64,000 nucleotides of DNA from Morchella semilibera (GCA_009192285.1 CM018603.1:5329613-5393612), one strand, 5' to 3'; positions 32,473-44,443 are shown, numbered from the stretch's first letter. Made by a program: numbers and translations. The notes: a model not told the origin generated them from the sequence alone.

Positions 32473-33671
32473 TGTTATAGGATATCCGGGGTGTTGTAGT
32501 AAGGAGTGTTGCAACGGATGTGGAGCTAGAGTGATGAGCTGTGAGGAGAATCGGTCAGGTAATTAACAAGAATCTCAGTTAGATACAATGGGGTTGCGCT
32601 ATCCATGAGGGGTGCGTCGCAATAGCATGGGCTTGTTTGCTTATACGTTCTATCGCATGTGGGAGACTCTCCCTAGAAAAAGCATAGTGTCCCAGTGTCT
32701 TGGCATTGGTACTGAGGGTTCGGTAGTCGAAGCGCTGTTGTGGTTGTTTAGGAATGGTTAAGTGACGAAGGGGTGTGTTTAAGGCGGTTGTCGTCATTGA
32801 GTTCCAGGAGGTTCGATGGCGTGATGGATTTGTAATGTAAATAGCGGAGATGGTGGGGAGGAATACGAGGTGTGGGTGCGACGGGGTTCTATGGGTTTCT
32901 ATGAACTGATGTATGAGTCATAACGGACCGGCGGAGGTGCAGTGTTAAATAGTGTGGTTAGATGTTTTCTTTAGTTCTTCTTTCTTTTTTCTCTGTCTCG
33001 TCTTCCTGTTATCTCGGTACATAGGAATCTACTTTTAGAAAGGCCATAGCTCTTGTACCAAAGATTCTGTCCTCTCGAAAGAGGAAATCCATAGTACCTC
33101 TCATTATTCCCATTGCGGTCTATCCGGTCGTCACTCTCTCTGTCCTACGTCCTTGTGCCCTCGCCCTTGCCTTTGCCTTCGCCGGTGCCTGTGCTTGCAC
33201 CTGCCCGGTGTTGTCTTTGTCTTCGTCGGTCTCCTCGTCCCCCAAGCTGTGCCCCTCGGGTCCTTCTGTATCATCATTGTCATTCTCTTCCTTGCGTCAG
33301 GTTACTCCGTCACACATAGAAGCGGGGTAGAGTGCGTGGCACCTCTAACGCCCTATTATCTTGGAAGGTTGCACAGTTGGGGATAGTATGGGCTGTTTTA
33401 GGAAGCAACGCCGATGCATGGAATCAGAAGGTGTCGCGAGGATAGAATGTTATGGAAAGAATTACGGCGTGATCTTACATAGAAGGCACATTTTGGCCTG
33501 GGGCCACTTATATATAAATAGAAGCCTGATTTACCCTCGTCTTATTAGAATCATTATCCTTCAAGAATTCAAGTGAGCGGAATCCAGTTTATAATGCTAC
33601 TTATTTAAAAGCTACAGAACTGCTACTTAGCACTAGCCATATCCCAACTCTCTTCAAGATATCCCTTTACA
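32473..33671 (-). mobile_element. LTR family E solo (TSD CTAAG), split by LTR-A
   Basis: This minus-oriented LTR-E runs TGTTATAGGATATCC to TATCCCTTTACA. Perfect CTAAG duplications (32468-32472, 33672-33676) flank it inside the hAT frame. About 567 bp are its own; the rest is a nested LTR-A. Confidence 0.85.
32688..33314 (-). mobile_element. Solo LTR, family A (TSD CATAG)
   Basis: This 627-bp LTR-A runs TGTCCCAGTGTCTTGG to TACTCCGTCACA with perfect CATAG duplications (32683-32687, 33315-33319), nested in LTR-E. Confidence 0.93.
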
Positions 33672-34683
33672 CTAAGAGATATATCAGATTCCAATTTAAT
33701 ATGATAGAGATTATTTGCCTGCATCACCACAGTCAGTAATATACTTAACGGTTGATTCCGGGACCTCTCCAAGTAACTTTACACTACTCGGAGTGACTGC
33801 TCATTTCACAGCAGAAGATAGTAAGGTACAACATTTGATCTTACACTTGAGAGAGATGATTGGTGCGCATACGAGTGACAACCTCGCAAGTATTACCATT
33901 TAACTACTTGATGAATATGGAATATCATCTAAATTGAGTTCTGTGATGATGGATAATGCCTCAAATAGTGATATATTGTGCATCACATTGAGTAACTATA
34001 TGAGTGGCCTAGGAGTCGAATGGTGTCCTATTCAACACCGATTGGGATATAATAGACATATTATCAACTTGTCAGTACAGGCTTTTCTATTGGGTGATTC
34101 ACAGGCAATATGGGTTGATTCTGAGTAGGCAGGAGAGTCCACGATAGTCATAAGGAATGAAATAAGAAAGGACCATTGGGAAAGATACACAATATCATTG
34201 TATACATCCGTCGAAATCCACAAAGATAGCAGGACTTCAAGGCTAATAGTGGCAGGATTTTACCGGTACGAGACAATGACACTAGGTGGAATTCTCGGTA
34301 TGACCTTCTACAGAGCATTTTTCTACTTAAAGTCCATGAAGAAATCAACCTATACATATATCACTATGATCTGGATGAGGACCGTCTGTCAAGGGAGGAT
34401 TGGTTACTATTGCAGGAAATTCATACCTTTCTCCACCCTTTCAAAATAGCTATGCTATATACAAAATCTCGAGCCGCCTCCCTTTCCCAGGTTATACCTT
34501 CACTGGATTACCATATAGTACACTACAAAACTTTGATTGCCAAATATATCAATTCTGAATATTCCATCTATATGGTACCAATGCTTGAACACGGCTTACT
34601 TAAACTCAAAATATGCTTTGATAAGACTAACACTTTGCCAACTTATATTGCAGCCTTTATCTTGAACTGCAGGTGGAAGTGGT

Positions 34684-35176
34684 TCTAACGGGGCGGGGTC
34701 GGATCAAGGCTGAGCGGGGTAAATACAGGGACGAGGGCGAGGACAGGGTCGGCTCAGGAGATACCCGAGGCGAAGCAGATTCAGGTTCAGGTTCAGGTTC
34801 AGGTTCAGGTTCAGGGACGAGACAAGACGAGGAGGGCCGAAGCCAAAGTAATGTATTGCTAACAGAAAGAAGACATTGCCTGAAGAGGCGGAAACATAGA
34901 AAAGAACGAACACTATATATACAACTACCCCATCACGCCGCTGACTCATAACCATAGAATCCCATAGAACCTCCCCCACTTCCGTACCACCCATACTATT
35001 CCTGATACCCATACTTCTAACCCAATACTACCCTATCCTTCCTAGCGCTTACATTCTATTACCCGAGCTCCTTCCTAATCCATCATTCTACTTCCGACAT
35101 CGACCGATACTATCCAACAACCCTGTTCCGAAGCCGTCTGGACGGGAGGCGAGGTACAGGAGGGGGAGCCGTGATA
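34684..35176 (-). mobile_element. Solo LTR, family B (TSD GTGGT)
   Basis: This 493-bp minus LTR-B runs TCTAACGGGGCGGGG to GGAGCCGTGATA. Perfect GTGGT duplications (34679-34683, 35177-35181) flank it. Excising it rejoins the hAT reading WKW..YFEKRW. It carries the longest GGTTCA hexamer array seen (about six units). Confidence 0.93.
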
Positions 35177-35639
35177 GTGGTCATACTTTGAAAAGCGCTG
35201 GTCAGGATCCAATATATCTCAAGCAAAAGAAAAATTGAACGATTATTGGAACTCACGATACAGGGGCAACTGTTCTCTCCCGAATATAAACAACATAACT
35301 GACAAATCCGGGGGAAATGAGTTTTAGGTGTGTTGCCAGCTGGCCCGGGAAGAGTCAGGGAATCATGACATTGATGAGTACGAGAGCTACAGCTCTAGTG
35401 GACTAGAGCTTGAAGTTGGTCTATTAGAGGCCCGTCAGTGGTGGATGCATCCCAAGAATAGAGCTAGATACCTACATCTATCTCGCATCTCCATAGATAC
35501 CTTGTCTATTCCTACCATGTCTGCAGAGCCCGAAAGACTCTTTCCTATTGCAAAGTTAGCTCTCACCTGTCTTAGGAGTAGATTAAGGGATGGAACTATT
35601 GAAGTTCTGGAGTGTCTCAAGTCTTGGGATCGTGCTTAG

Positions 35640-36336
35640 ATATTCTATACCCTTACACAAGTAGTATAGTCTAACTTATTATCAGCTCGTCATATCACTA
35701 TATCATTAATTATCCAAGTGAGTATAATATAATCTCTAACAATTATTACCCAGTACGATATCAGATCAACCCATAATAATGAGTACGATAACATGCTAAA
35801 TGCGGACCGATACGTACCATTGAGAACCCTGTCACTACCTTACCATTCTTTGTATCATTAACACTACAACTATGGCATGATCCGCATTATCCTTGCTGAT
35901 GCTTACCGGCGGCTCTATATATAGGGCGGTGAGAAACGAAGGTATCGATCGCAGGGATTAGAACTTTGAGTGAGCATGGAGATCTTAATGATCTAGCTCC
36001 GCATCAAATCTAATCTGGGCTCTTGTCCCCTGTTGCCCTTCCTTGGGCTTCACTGCACCCTACCCTATCATTTCTTAAACATACAGCGAGCAAGATTTGG
36101 CTAGCGGAAAATTTATTTATCCACCGCCCTTATCTCCGGGATCATTTATCACACGCTCCGGGCACTTAGTTATGGGTTATTGAAAGGCTAGCAACAATAG
36201 TTTAAACCAGAAGATTGGTACATCATTCATTCAACATTACTATCCGCCTAAATCGCATATATCTCAAATCTACAGGTCCTTGCTAAAGAGCTAAAGCAAA
36301 TATATCCGGCAACTACTTTCATGATCCTAACTACTG
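35640..36336. other. No gene recognised
   Basis: AT-rich sequence follows the hAT dimerisation domain. I could not identify the hAT terminus or any gene. A TATATATAG box at about 35915 has no ORF behind it. Confidence 0.4.
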
Positions 36337-36690
36337 CTATTCCGGGCAGCCGTTATCTATCCACGTCTTGAAGAGGCATGATGCCTCTAGAGGGAACTTC
36401 TCGGAGGAGTCGTATGTCCTCGGCATATCGCCGGAAGATATTGCGTCGTAGATGACTGCGGCTTGTGTAGATACGTCTGGGTACCGATCGAGGTGGAGGT
36501 TCATGGGTCTCATTTTGAGGATCCAGTAATTTCCGACGATTTCCCGGTCACCCTCGGGCAACCAGTACGGGGCCTGGAACAAAGCCGCAATTCCGTTGCT
36601 CCACGTAGGGTTGGCTGGGAGAGTAGATAAGGAGGCCTCAGACGGTTTGGTCGGGGGGGTGGGTTCAGCGCCGACTTTAGGGTTTTCCAT
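36337..36690 (-). CDS. Small protein of unknown function, 117 aa
   Basis: This is an intact minus-strand ORF from ATG 36690 with Pro/Ser-rich residues 1-30 and then a compact, aromatic-rich domain. The domain reads TWSNGIAALFQAPYW, then VGNYWILKM, then AVIYDAISSGDMPRTY, then FPLEASCLFKTWIDNGC. No signal peptide or membrane segment is visible. I recall small fungal proteins with the same layout (LF.xPYW .. W..M .. IY..L.S..MP .. FP.EAL..F..W...G) encoded near tyrosinase genes. This is memory, unverified, and the tyrosinase lies 3.9 kb away. Composition and lack of stops contrast with the decayed neighbours, so it is probably a living host gene. An intron cannot be excluded. Confidence 0.6.
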   Translation of the reverse strand: MENPKVGAEPTPPTKPSEASLSTLPANPTWSNGIAALFQAPYWLPEGDREIVGNYWILKMRPMNLHLDRYPDVSTQAAVIYDAISSGDMPRTYDSSEKFPLEASCLFKTWIDNGCPE

Positions 36691-37053
36691 TTCGTGGATT
36701 AGGGACGGTATGAGGGGTAGGAGTGTCTAGTCTTTTACAAAGGGCTCCAGTTAACCTCTTAACTAAAATACCGCGCTTCCGCCTATCTTATATCTCAAAT
36801 CTGGTATTCATTAGTGAGAATATTTCGACCGCACTCCTCGGCTATTCACAGGAAAGCCGGGAAGCTGATAGTATTTTAACCAATTAACGCCAGGAGAACT
36901 ATGCTGACCCATTCGCCAGACCGGTCTAGCTCTGATCGGCGACTGTGCCCGTGATGCTGTAACTGGAGGGACATATGTTTGCTTTTCAAAATCCCTCCTA
37001 CTCGTTACGAAGAAAGAATCTTGATGAGAGACAGACTTACACAAGTAGGGGAA
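36691..37053. other. No gene recognised
   Basis: This is the upstream region of the small minus-strand ORF. No motif was recognised. A minus frame at 36811-37089 has unremarkable composition. Confidence 0.4.
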
Positions 37054-37987
37054 CCCTATGGTACATCGATTTGTATGGTGACACGTCAATCTATCCTAGG
37101 CACGAGGATAAGAAATGATAATTCTGCATGTTTTGGGCTCAAAAAGTGAAGTTATCTTTCGCACTAGATACAGGAGGATATTATCGGTATATATCCTAAC
37201 ATGGCTATAGGTATCCTGACAGGGCAATAGATATCCTGACAGAGCGATATATAGGATACATATCTAGACAGGACAATATATATCCCGATAGAATGATATG
37301 TATATCCTGACAGCAGGATATATAGGCGGATTCATGCCCAGTCATCCCTAGCCGCGCCTAGTCACCCCCAATTGCCCCTTGCCGCGCTCTGCCGATCCAT
37401 CACGAACTTTTTCAGCTTCACCACCCGATTATTACCAAACCACTATATGCATCACCGCCCACATCAATAGCACCTTCAGATCATCTCTTCCATCATTGGG
37501 CTTGCCAGAGTTGGGGGAACACAATAACTACAAGAAAGGTTTGCACATGAATCTGAGCAAAACAGGTTAGGGTTTATCTACTACTGTTCTAATGATCTTG
37601 ATAGTTGGCATTCATGATGGTGAAGGTGAGAAGCTGATGGTGATAGTGATGGCGATGATGATGATGGTGATGATCATGGTGATGAAGTGGTTTAGCTTGC
37701 TGCCCTGCCGTCCCCGCTGCCCTGCCGTCCCCGCTGCCCTGCCGTCCCCGCCGTCCCCGCCGTCCCCGCCGCCTATATAATAGCTTATACCCCCCTATAT
37801 GATAGCCTACCATACAGAGATGATATCTTATCGGGGAGTGGTGATATGCCTATCCCGAAAACTCGTGAAAGTGCACGAGTTACGCAACTGGAGGTATAAA
37901 GCATCCTTGGTTTTAGGATACATTAGTATGGGAGGTTTTCATCCTATATAGACAATAAGTTATCTTTTCGACTCGTGTACCACAGGG
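37054..37987 (+). mobile_element. Non-autonomous DNA element NA1, copy 1 (TSD GGAA)
   Basis: This 934-bp element begins CCCTATGGTACATCG and ends with the imperfect inverse (GTGTACCACAGGG). GGAA lies on both sides (37050-37053, 37988-37991). It contains GATATATATCCTGACAG-type minisatellite units (37165-37325), a GATGGTGAT trinucleotide tract (37618-37685) and a CCGTCCCCG minisatellite (37695-37775). There is no coding capacity. The same element occurs inverted at 45716-51611, where copia is inserted. This copy is the empty site (GCATATAGTGG, minus strand). Confidence 0.75.
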
Positions 37988-39025
37988 GGAATCCAGGGCG
38001 AAACTTGCACCCTGCGTAAGAAGCAAGATCTACCCTGCCGGCATATCACATCGGGCTCGAATTCTGCGCTCATACCCCCGACATTTGGTTTCGTGGTGAA
38101 CCTATTTCTAGATAAGCGGGGTTCATTATGCACGGAATTATGAAGTAAAGTGAAGATTGTAGAGTATCTTCGCCAGCGCCGTTTGCACCAAAAAGTACTC
38201 AAAGTGCTGATTTTTTGGGCAACAACACTAGCGAGTTAATCGGATATCTGCGGGACCGCAAAAACTCAAAGGATTCACTATCTCCGGCCAGGGATTTTCT
38301 CCTTAACAATTGATTCGTTGAAGGGTGTAGATCAGGTGTGCTAATACCATTTTGATCTTATATTCACAGGAAATCTTTCAAGTTATAGGGTAACCATGGT
38401 TAATGACAATCGGACATTTAATCTTTTTTTTTTGACAGTAATACAGGACTAAAAAACAACTTTTACACTCCACCGATCTTATTCCCATGCCCCTTTTGCC
38501 AGCTTGAGAAAAGGTCTCCCAGCCCCCACCCCCGAGGAACATCAGGAAAAGAACCTCGCTGCTCATGTGCTTCTGGTCAATCCCGTGGGATCCAAGGATT
38601 CATGGGATGCCGGTGTGTTGCCGTGGTTCTAATGATACCATTCGCCGAATGTGCTCCAGCTGGTATGCGAGTCACTCAGAATTATCTATAGAGTGTCTCC
38701 CAAGGCATCAGCTGTAATCGGTTGCGGATGGATAAAATATTATGATCGGTCTTGATACCGTAGGTAGCAAGGTTCCTCGTTGATATCAATGATAGCACTA
38801 TGTGCTCGGCGTATGATATACTCACGAGATCCAAGTCATGCATGAAAGTTCAATTTTTGTTTAGCAGCCCTGAGTTTCCATTTGAAGCGCCATAGCCTTG
38901 ACCTAGGCAACTATAATAAAGGCTTTCATTTAGGTAACCTTAACCTTTCAAAGGAAACTTATGCAGGTGAGGTTGCGTCCGCTTCTGCTGATCACATGTC
39001 ACTTTCTCATGATTACTCAATGCTG
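37988..39025. other. No gene recognised
   Basis: I saw no supportable gene, LTR or TIR. A T-tract at about 38425 and short ORFs on both strands are the only features. Confidence 0.4.
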
Positions 39026-39139
39026 GAGACTTTGCGGAAATGGAGTTAGCTCTATTTCGATCATCTGATTGGTAGGCTATGTGGTCGGCATCGATCAGGT
39101 TACCGAGAAATGGAGCTGGCTCCATTTGCGCAAAGTCTC
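39026..39139. mobile_element. MITE family N, copy 1
   Basis: This 114-bp element has inverted ends GAGACTTTGCGGAAATGG and CCATTTGCGCAAAGTCTC. TG lies left and TA right (probable TA duplication). An internal near-palindrome AAATGGAGC/GGCTCCATTT lies by the right end. It matches 44444-44559. Confidence 0.75.
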
Positions 39140-39610
39140 TATTCCGTCCTCAGGTTTTCCCCGGCCTGTGTAACCCAATAGACGATCTCACGGCGACCAC
39201 GGGGGTGTGGGGATTTTTCTACTGCAACACCGACAGGTGCAAGCGGGTATAATTCGGGGTAATAGGTTGTTCGGGCTTCATTGCGAATTTAGCTGTCCTC
39301 TAGATAGAAACAAACCAAAAATCCCACACCCGCGCCGCTGTACCCCTGTGACAGTGTCTACTCCAGGGCTCAATCTTGGCTGCAGGAGCTTGTAGATCTT
39401 AGCTGCAAGAGTGTGCGCACTTAGAGTTGACTCTCGACTGCATGAGTTTGCCTTTGACTTGCCGGTGGAAAAGAGGACATAGCTAATCAGTATGCTCACC
39501 TGCAGGTTTCCTAATTAAGTATGAAAACCATATCCATCGATAGAGGGCCGGTTACTACCCGCGTGCTATGCTTCTTCGCGACTTTCTTTAACATCTGGGT
39601 GATGGAGGCT

Positions 39611-39668
39611 GCATCGGCACCAATCAGGTTACCGGAAAATAGAGCTGGCTCCATTTGCGCAAAGTGTC
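39611..39668. mobile_element. MITE family N, right-half fragment
   Basis: This fragment carries only the right half (GCATCGGCACCAATCAGG to GCGCAAAGTGTC), followed by TA. The left half is missing. Confidence 0.65.
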
Positions 39669-40571
39669 TAATTCCCCGTCGCAGAGTAATGACCAACCTA
39701 CTTCGAAGATGTATTAGCCTACACCAAAGATGAGGGGTGCTTTTTTATAGATACCTACTACGCAGAATCATAAGTAGGAATAGGCCTCTATATACATGTA
39801 TTTAGTAAGGCTAAGAGTGATTGCTATCTCTACTACTCTCTTGAGGTGCCACAGCTATCTGGCTACGGATATCCATCCTCTCACCTAAGTTCCCTACTTT
39901 CCTCCCCTCCCATCCTCGATCTTGCGGATTGTCCGGCGTCTCAATTTCTACAGAACGACTCGACCTAGCCTGCGTTTGCGGGAATAATCAGGTATTGCGG
40001 GGCATGACACCTTACAATGGACCACATGAATCCACGTACTCATTGATAGGAGTGTGTAATGCAGTCGGTGAGATTGGATAAGGATCAGGCTCTAGCTCGT
40101 ATGCAGCCCATCACCGATCTAGCCGACGTGGTGTAACAATTTGCTTTTGGATCGTCCCGGCCAGATATTTTAGGCTTTCTCGTTTGCGGGTTGGCTGCAT
40201 TGGTTGGGGTCCGTGCCCTTACTGGCTGTTCCATTTTGATCGTCATACATATGTGGTAGTCTGTAAACGTGCCTACTTGAAAGAGTAAAATATCTGCTTT
40301 TTCAATAGATCATTCCTAGCTGAACAACGAGGTAGGGCGAGCGAAGGCATAGGGGTGGGTGCTTGAACTTCAGATGGGAATTAGTAGATCCCCCAATTTT
40401 TATAGACTGTTTACACACCACCCTCAGTCGCTTCTCAAGCCAAAGCTCTTATATATCGATTGATTTAAAAGAGACCCCAAGCCGTCCCCAAGAATTACTA
40501 GTTCATCGCATCTCAGTGCATCTCATTAAACTACCCCGAAACCCCAAGCCGCAATTAACCCCGCATTAATT
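39669..40571. promoter_or_regulatory. Upstream region of the tyrosinase gene
   Basis: No gene is visible. A TATA-like TTATATAT at 40449-40456 lies about 120 bp before the tyrosinase ATG on the same strand, a plausible core promoter. No other element could be named. Confidence 0.4.
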
Positions 40572-43017
40572 ATGGAGGACTATGCTATCGAAGGCACGGG
40601 AGATCCTAATACACGGCTCGATATCGATGACTTCAGCACAAACGCTGAATATGCAATCCAGTGGAGTCTGTTTCTGCGCGCTCTCGCAGAGCTTCAGAAT
40701 GCGCCTCCGGACCAAGCCGTCGGTTATTACAGAATCGCCGGTATCAACCCCTGCCCCCTCGCTAACACTTTTTCAAAGACTGACGATAGTAAGGCATTCA
40801 TGGTTGGCCCCTGGTTACATGGCCGCAGCTTGAAGAACAGCCAGGGAAGACAATGTATTGCTCGCATGGAAAGTAAGCTTCCCTGTCTTTCAATCTTTCG
40901 TATAAACCAGCTTTTCCTAGTTGCAGTGTACGGCGTTATATCCTGACTACGCTGTGTGCTGGCTTCTTTAAATAGTACACGGTTTCTTACCTGGCACCGC
41001 GCCTACCTTCTTCTAATTGAGGTAAGTATCATCCCAGTGTATGGAACTGAACGTTGGTGCTGAACCTCTAGCAACGCATCGTCGAAATAGCCGTGGAGCT
41101 CGCGGTGGGTGCACCCCAGGCGCTGCAGTCCCAATACATAGAGGAAGCAAAGAAAATCAGGATTCCGTATGTCAATAACACTTCTCTCGGTTCAACTTAT
41201 TGAAATATGCGAAATGCGGGATTGACATATGCAGAATGTGGGATTGGGGAAGTAAACCAGCTTTGCCTGCCTCCATGGTCAAGCCAGATGCTCTCGTCCT
41301 CATTCCCGAGCATGACCCCGCGAACCCAACCAGCATTCCCAATCCCCTGTACTCATATAAGTCCACGGGCGATTCCAGGCCCCCTGTACACCCCCCTTCC
41401 TCCAGAAGACACAGGTTCCCTTAGTAACCCACTAACTAATCTGGTTGATAGTTCATGGGGGAGACCACGCGTTTCCCGGACCCCGTGGTACAAAAGAATA
41501 TGGAAAATTCTAAGTGAGTAGAAACAAGGCCTGGTCTGTCCACGTGGTTATTGGCTAATTCTGCGTACCTAGTCTCCCAGCTCTCGTCTACCACGCGATC
41601 ACTGAGACTAAAACATATAATGACTTCAGCAACACAATATCTGGTGGGAAAAACTCAATAGAGCAACCACACAACAATGTTCACAGTAGGTCCCCCCCCC
41701 CCCCAATTTCCGGACTATTGCCTGGGCTGGCTTGTGAAGTGTGGCGTTAATGTGCTTTTAGACGCAATCAGTGCCATAATGCAGGACCCTATGGTTACTG
41801 CATTTGATCCGGTCTTCTGGTAAGTTGAATCGTTGATATGATAGTGGTTGTTAGAGAGGATTGCTGACGTTTGTTGTTTAGGGTTGTGTATGCATTGCCC
41901 GAGCACTTGCTATGTCATTATCGCTAACGATGCTACTTATAGTCATGTTGCTATAGACTACTACTACGCAATGTGGCAGACGATCAACCCTGATGTATTA
42001 TATAGTGACAACTGGGGTCACGACACTCTTAACTTCCACCTCCGCCCCTTCAACCGAGCACCGCCGACTGGCCCGTGGACAAGCCGCATGGTCCAAAGGT
42101 CTCAAGATTTTTATCCAACGTGTGTATACGCTGAAGCCATAAGAACATTTGCCAAAAGCTAACACCGAAAGTACATGGGAATTCGGATTCCAATACCCCG
42201 AAACATTGGTCAATTGGACACCGGAGCAACGAGAGAAAGCTGTGTGTGATGCCGTAAAGCGCTACGGACCCCCCCCTTCATCTACTGGCCCATACCCCCC
42301 CGGCGCAGCGGAAAGGGAGGGTCTGGTAGCTCTTCCCGGATTTCGTTCAGATTTCCCAGGTATTGCCACCCTGCCCCCATGTTGGCCACATGACTGACTA
42401 GTTGATACTGTGTTGCAGACGAGGCCACTTTCCGGCGCGAATGGCGGGTAGTGCTCGCGGTTAAGAAAAACCTATGCGAGAGCAACTTTACTATCTTTTT
42501 CTTCCTCGGCGAAGCAAGCGACACTCCCGGGGAGTGGGGTACCCACCCCAACACTGTTGGGTCGTTTAATAGTTTGAAGGCTCCCCTTGAGAGTTGTAGC
42601 AATTGTCGAGATCACGAGGCACACTTGATGCATGGGTCGATATATCTGACGGATAGGATGCATACTACACTACCCGATGGAACTCGGCTTCATGATAAGG
42701 GACCGGTGTCGCGCTGGCTGACGGAAAAATTAGACTGGAGGATACGCATGGTAAGTCGGATAAATTTGATGTAAAACAGCAATGTTCCTAATTGATGCAT
42801 ATAGGCGGACGGGACGGAGTACCACCTTCCAGATGGCGATACCACGAGCCTCTCAGTCGGAGTAGAGAGCTTCATGGAGGCCTACGCCCCTATAGATCGG
42901 AACTGGACTCCTATCGACTGTGATGATAGGAAGATTATTGGCCGCACTTTCGACCGTGAGAGGCACCCGACCATAACTGCTCCGAAGTACTTCAAAGGAG
43001 GCGAAACTGCTCCCTAG
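40572..43017 (+). CDS. Tyrosinase (polyphenol oxidase), 13 exons, 562 aa
   Basis: This type-3 copper enzyme would oxidise mono- or diphenols to quinones, as in melanin synthesis. My splice model (exons 40572-40740, 40794-40872, 40976-41021, 41072-41166, 41235-41385, 41452-41513, 41573-41685, 41762-41819, 41882-41887, 41943-42119, 42172-42359, 42419-42750, 42805-43017) uses GT-AG introns, most with a CTAAC branch point, and totals 1689 nt. CuA ligands are His59 (AGIHGWP), His81 (YCSHG, with Cys79 placed for the Cys-His thioether) and His90 (FLTWHRAYL). CuB has His234 and His238 (PHNNVH) and His261 (FWVVHVAID). The residue before His261 is Val where tyrosinases usually have His, and Ala replaces the usual Asn. 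The C-terminal domain (residues about 380-562; IFFFLGEASDTPGEWG, VGSF) is present. There is no signal peptide, so it is cytosolic like other fungal tyrosinases. Exon 9 (6 nt) and exons 5/6 are the weakest calls. Confidence 0.88.
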
Positions 43018-44443
43018 TTCTCAACAGTCGGGGGAAACCTGACTCATCTGACCTCCGATGGTGATTATCGCATACGATGTGGTTATGTAGCAGTGTTATT
43101 TGGGAAATGAATTATGAGTTGTTTTTATTGCAAAATGAATTGACGAGTTGGATAACTGAACTGAATGCCCCATAATTATGTGCCGATCTCGGTGAAATGT
43201 AGAGGATTGTTTTCCAGCAGAAAGATAATGCTCACTTGGCTCGCATGACCATCTGTACAAAGGGTTGTGGTGTTTGCGTGTTATTTCTATGTAAAGGACG
43301 CCTTTAAAATACAAAGGGAACTATGGGTTTGTGGGGGACCGCTTTTCTTAGTGCCAGCTATTAGTGCCAATAACCCTAACCCTGACCCTGAGCCCGTGGG
43401 CCTTACCCAGTCTGCATCGTTTGCTAGTCCCAGTTGGGCGTAGACCCACGGTCGAAAGGCTCTACATTTTATCCCTGCCACCAGCCCCACCTAATGTTTG
43501 CGGTGGCAAGTTGTAGATTCACTCCTGCCCCCCCAATACAGCCCACCATACACTCCACTATCGTTGCTCATCACCTGGTCCAGACTCTTTATTCAGCATG
43601 TAGTGCCCCGGCTGCAGTGCCATAGAATATTAAAAACATCGCTTGTGCAAAGAGGCATGGGCAGTTGTGTTATTAAAATACCGCCACTGCGTTGCCGGTC
43701 CCGCGCCATAATGAGATTATCATTTCAAATATCATGCACTCTAAATATGCGTACCCCACTACTGCCGCTAGGTAAACGCCCTCATTTAAGGTCGCAATTT
43801 TGCAGCAGTCAGCCTAGGAGATCTTCGATAACATTAATAATATTATTTATTAGGGATCTTTTAGATCTATAGAACAAAGGGAGACTCAGGGTTAGGTTTG
43901 TGGAAATCGGTATACGTGGGGCGTGGTAGTAGCGAGAGCTGTTCCGGAAGATGGAGCTCATGAATGCGGGAACAGAACCATGCTTAGCTTCTATCGCCTA
44001 CCATCAGTGTTGCGTAGTGTCGTAGGGATGTTTGAGGGTTGGTAATGCGGGTTAATGGGTGGCGGTGCAAGGGTCTCTGGTGCAGATTACCTACTCTACT
44101 CGCATAGCATGACCCACCATCCCCCCCACTCGCAGTAGAATTAAGCTCCCGCGATCGGCACTTAAATGATACCTATTCATCTAACCTAATCTTGACATTG
44201 CCATGTGCGACACACCTCCATGCATTATTGCCCAGCATCCAATCCCCGCACCTGCAGCGAGATGGTCTTGTTCTCATCAGTGGGTGTGTAAACCTCGGGA
44301 GATCTACTTCCGTACTAGAGTGATTTGGCCAATCCCTGTTTTTCAAATTTTGAGCACAAAATTTTTGGGACCCTTATACTAAAAACTATCGCCAAGAACT
44401 AAACACCTAGATTCAGAGGTTGTTGGCCAGATCGCTCTAATTA
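43018..44443. other. No gene recognised; short telomere-like run
   Basis: This region lies downstream of tyrosinase. ORFs here are short and unconvincing. Positions 43376-43393 read AACCCTAACCCTGACCCT, three units close to the fungal telomere repeat, too short to mean a telomere. Confidence 0.4.

Larger units (their letters stand above)
31580..35639 (+). pseudogene. hAT transposase relic
   Basis: This is a plus-strand hAT transposase, split by two LTR insertions and several stops and frameshifts. The N-terminal low-complexity region (31580-32170) leads, after a frameshift, into a BED zinc finger (YWVCPNCANL, then SGSAVRDEHLQRAH) at about 32178-32290. The catalytic part follows the first LTR: VTAHFTAED.., SVMMDNASNSD, HRLGYNRHIINLSVQAFLL at about 33780-34100, and FLHPFKIAMLY at 34425. 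The C-terminal dimerisation domain is well kept at 35340-35637 (RARYLHLSRISIDTLSIPTM, SAEPERLFPIAKLAL). Element termini and the 8-bp TSD were not found. Confidence 0.88.

Noticed and set aside
37589-37813. His-rich and Gly/Arg-rich ORFs in NA1 (also at 45921-46238)
   Set aside because: They translate trinucleotide and GC-rich minisatellites, and the two copies do not keep a common frame.
40572-40946. Single-exon 124-aa reading of the tyrosinase start, which seemed to lack two CuA histidines
   Set aside because: A 53-nt intron (40741-40793; GT..CTAAC..AAG) shifts the frame. The spliced reading gives AGIHGWP and YCSHG, restoring both histidines.
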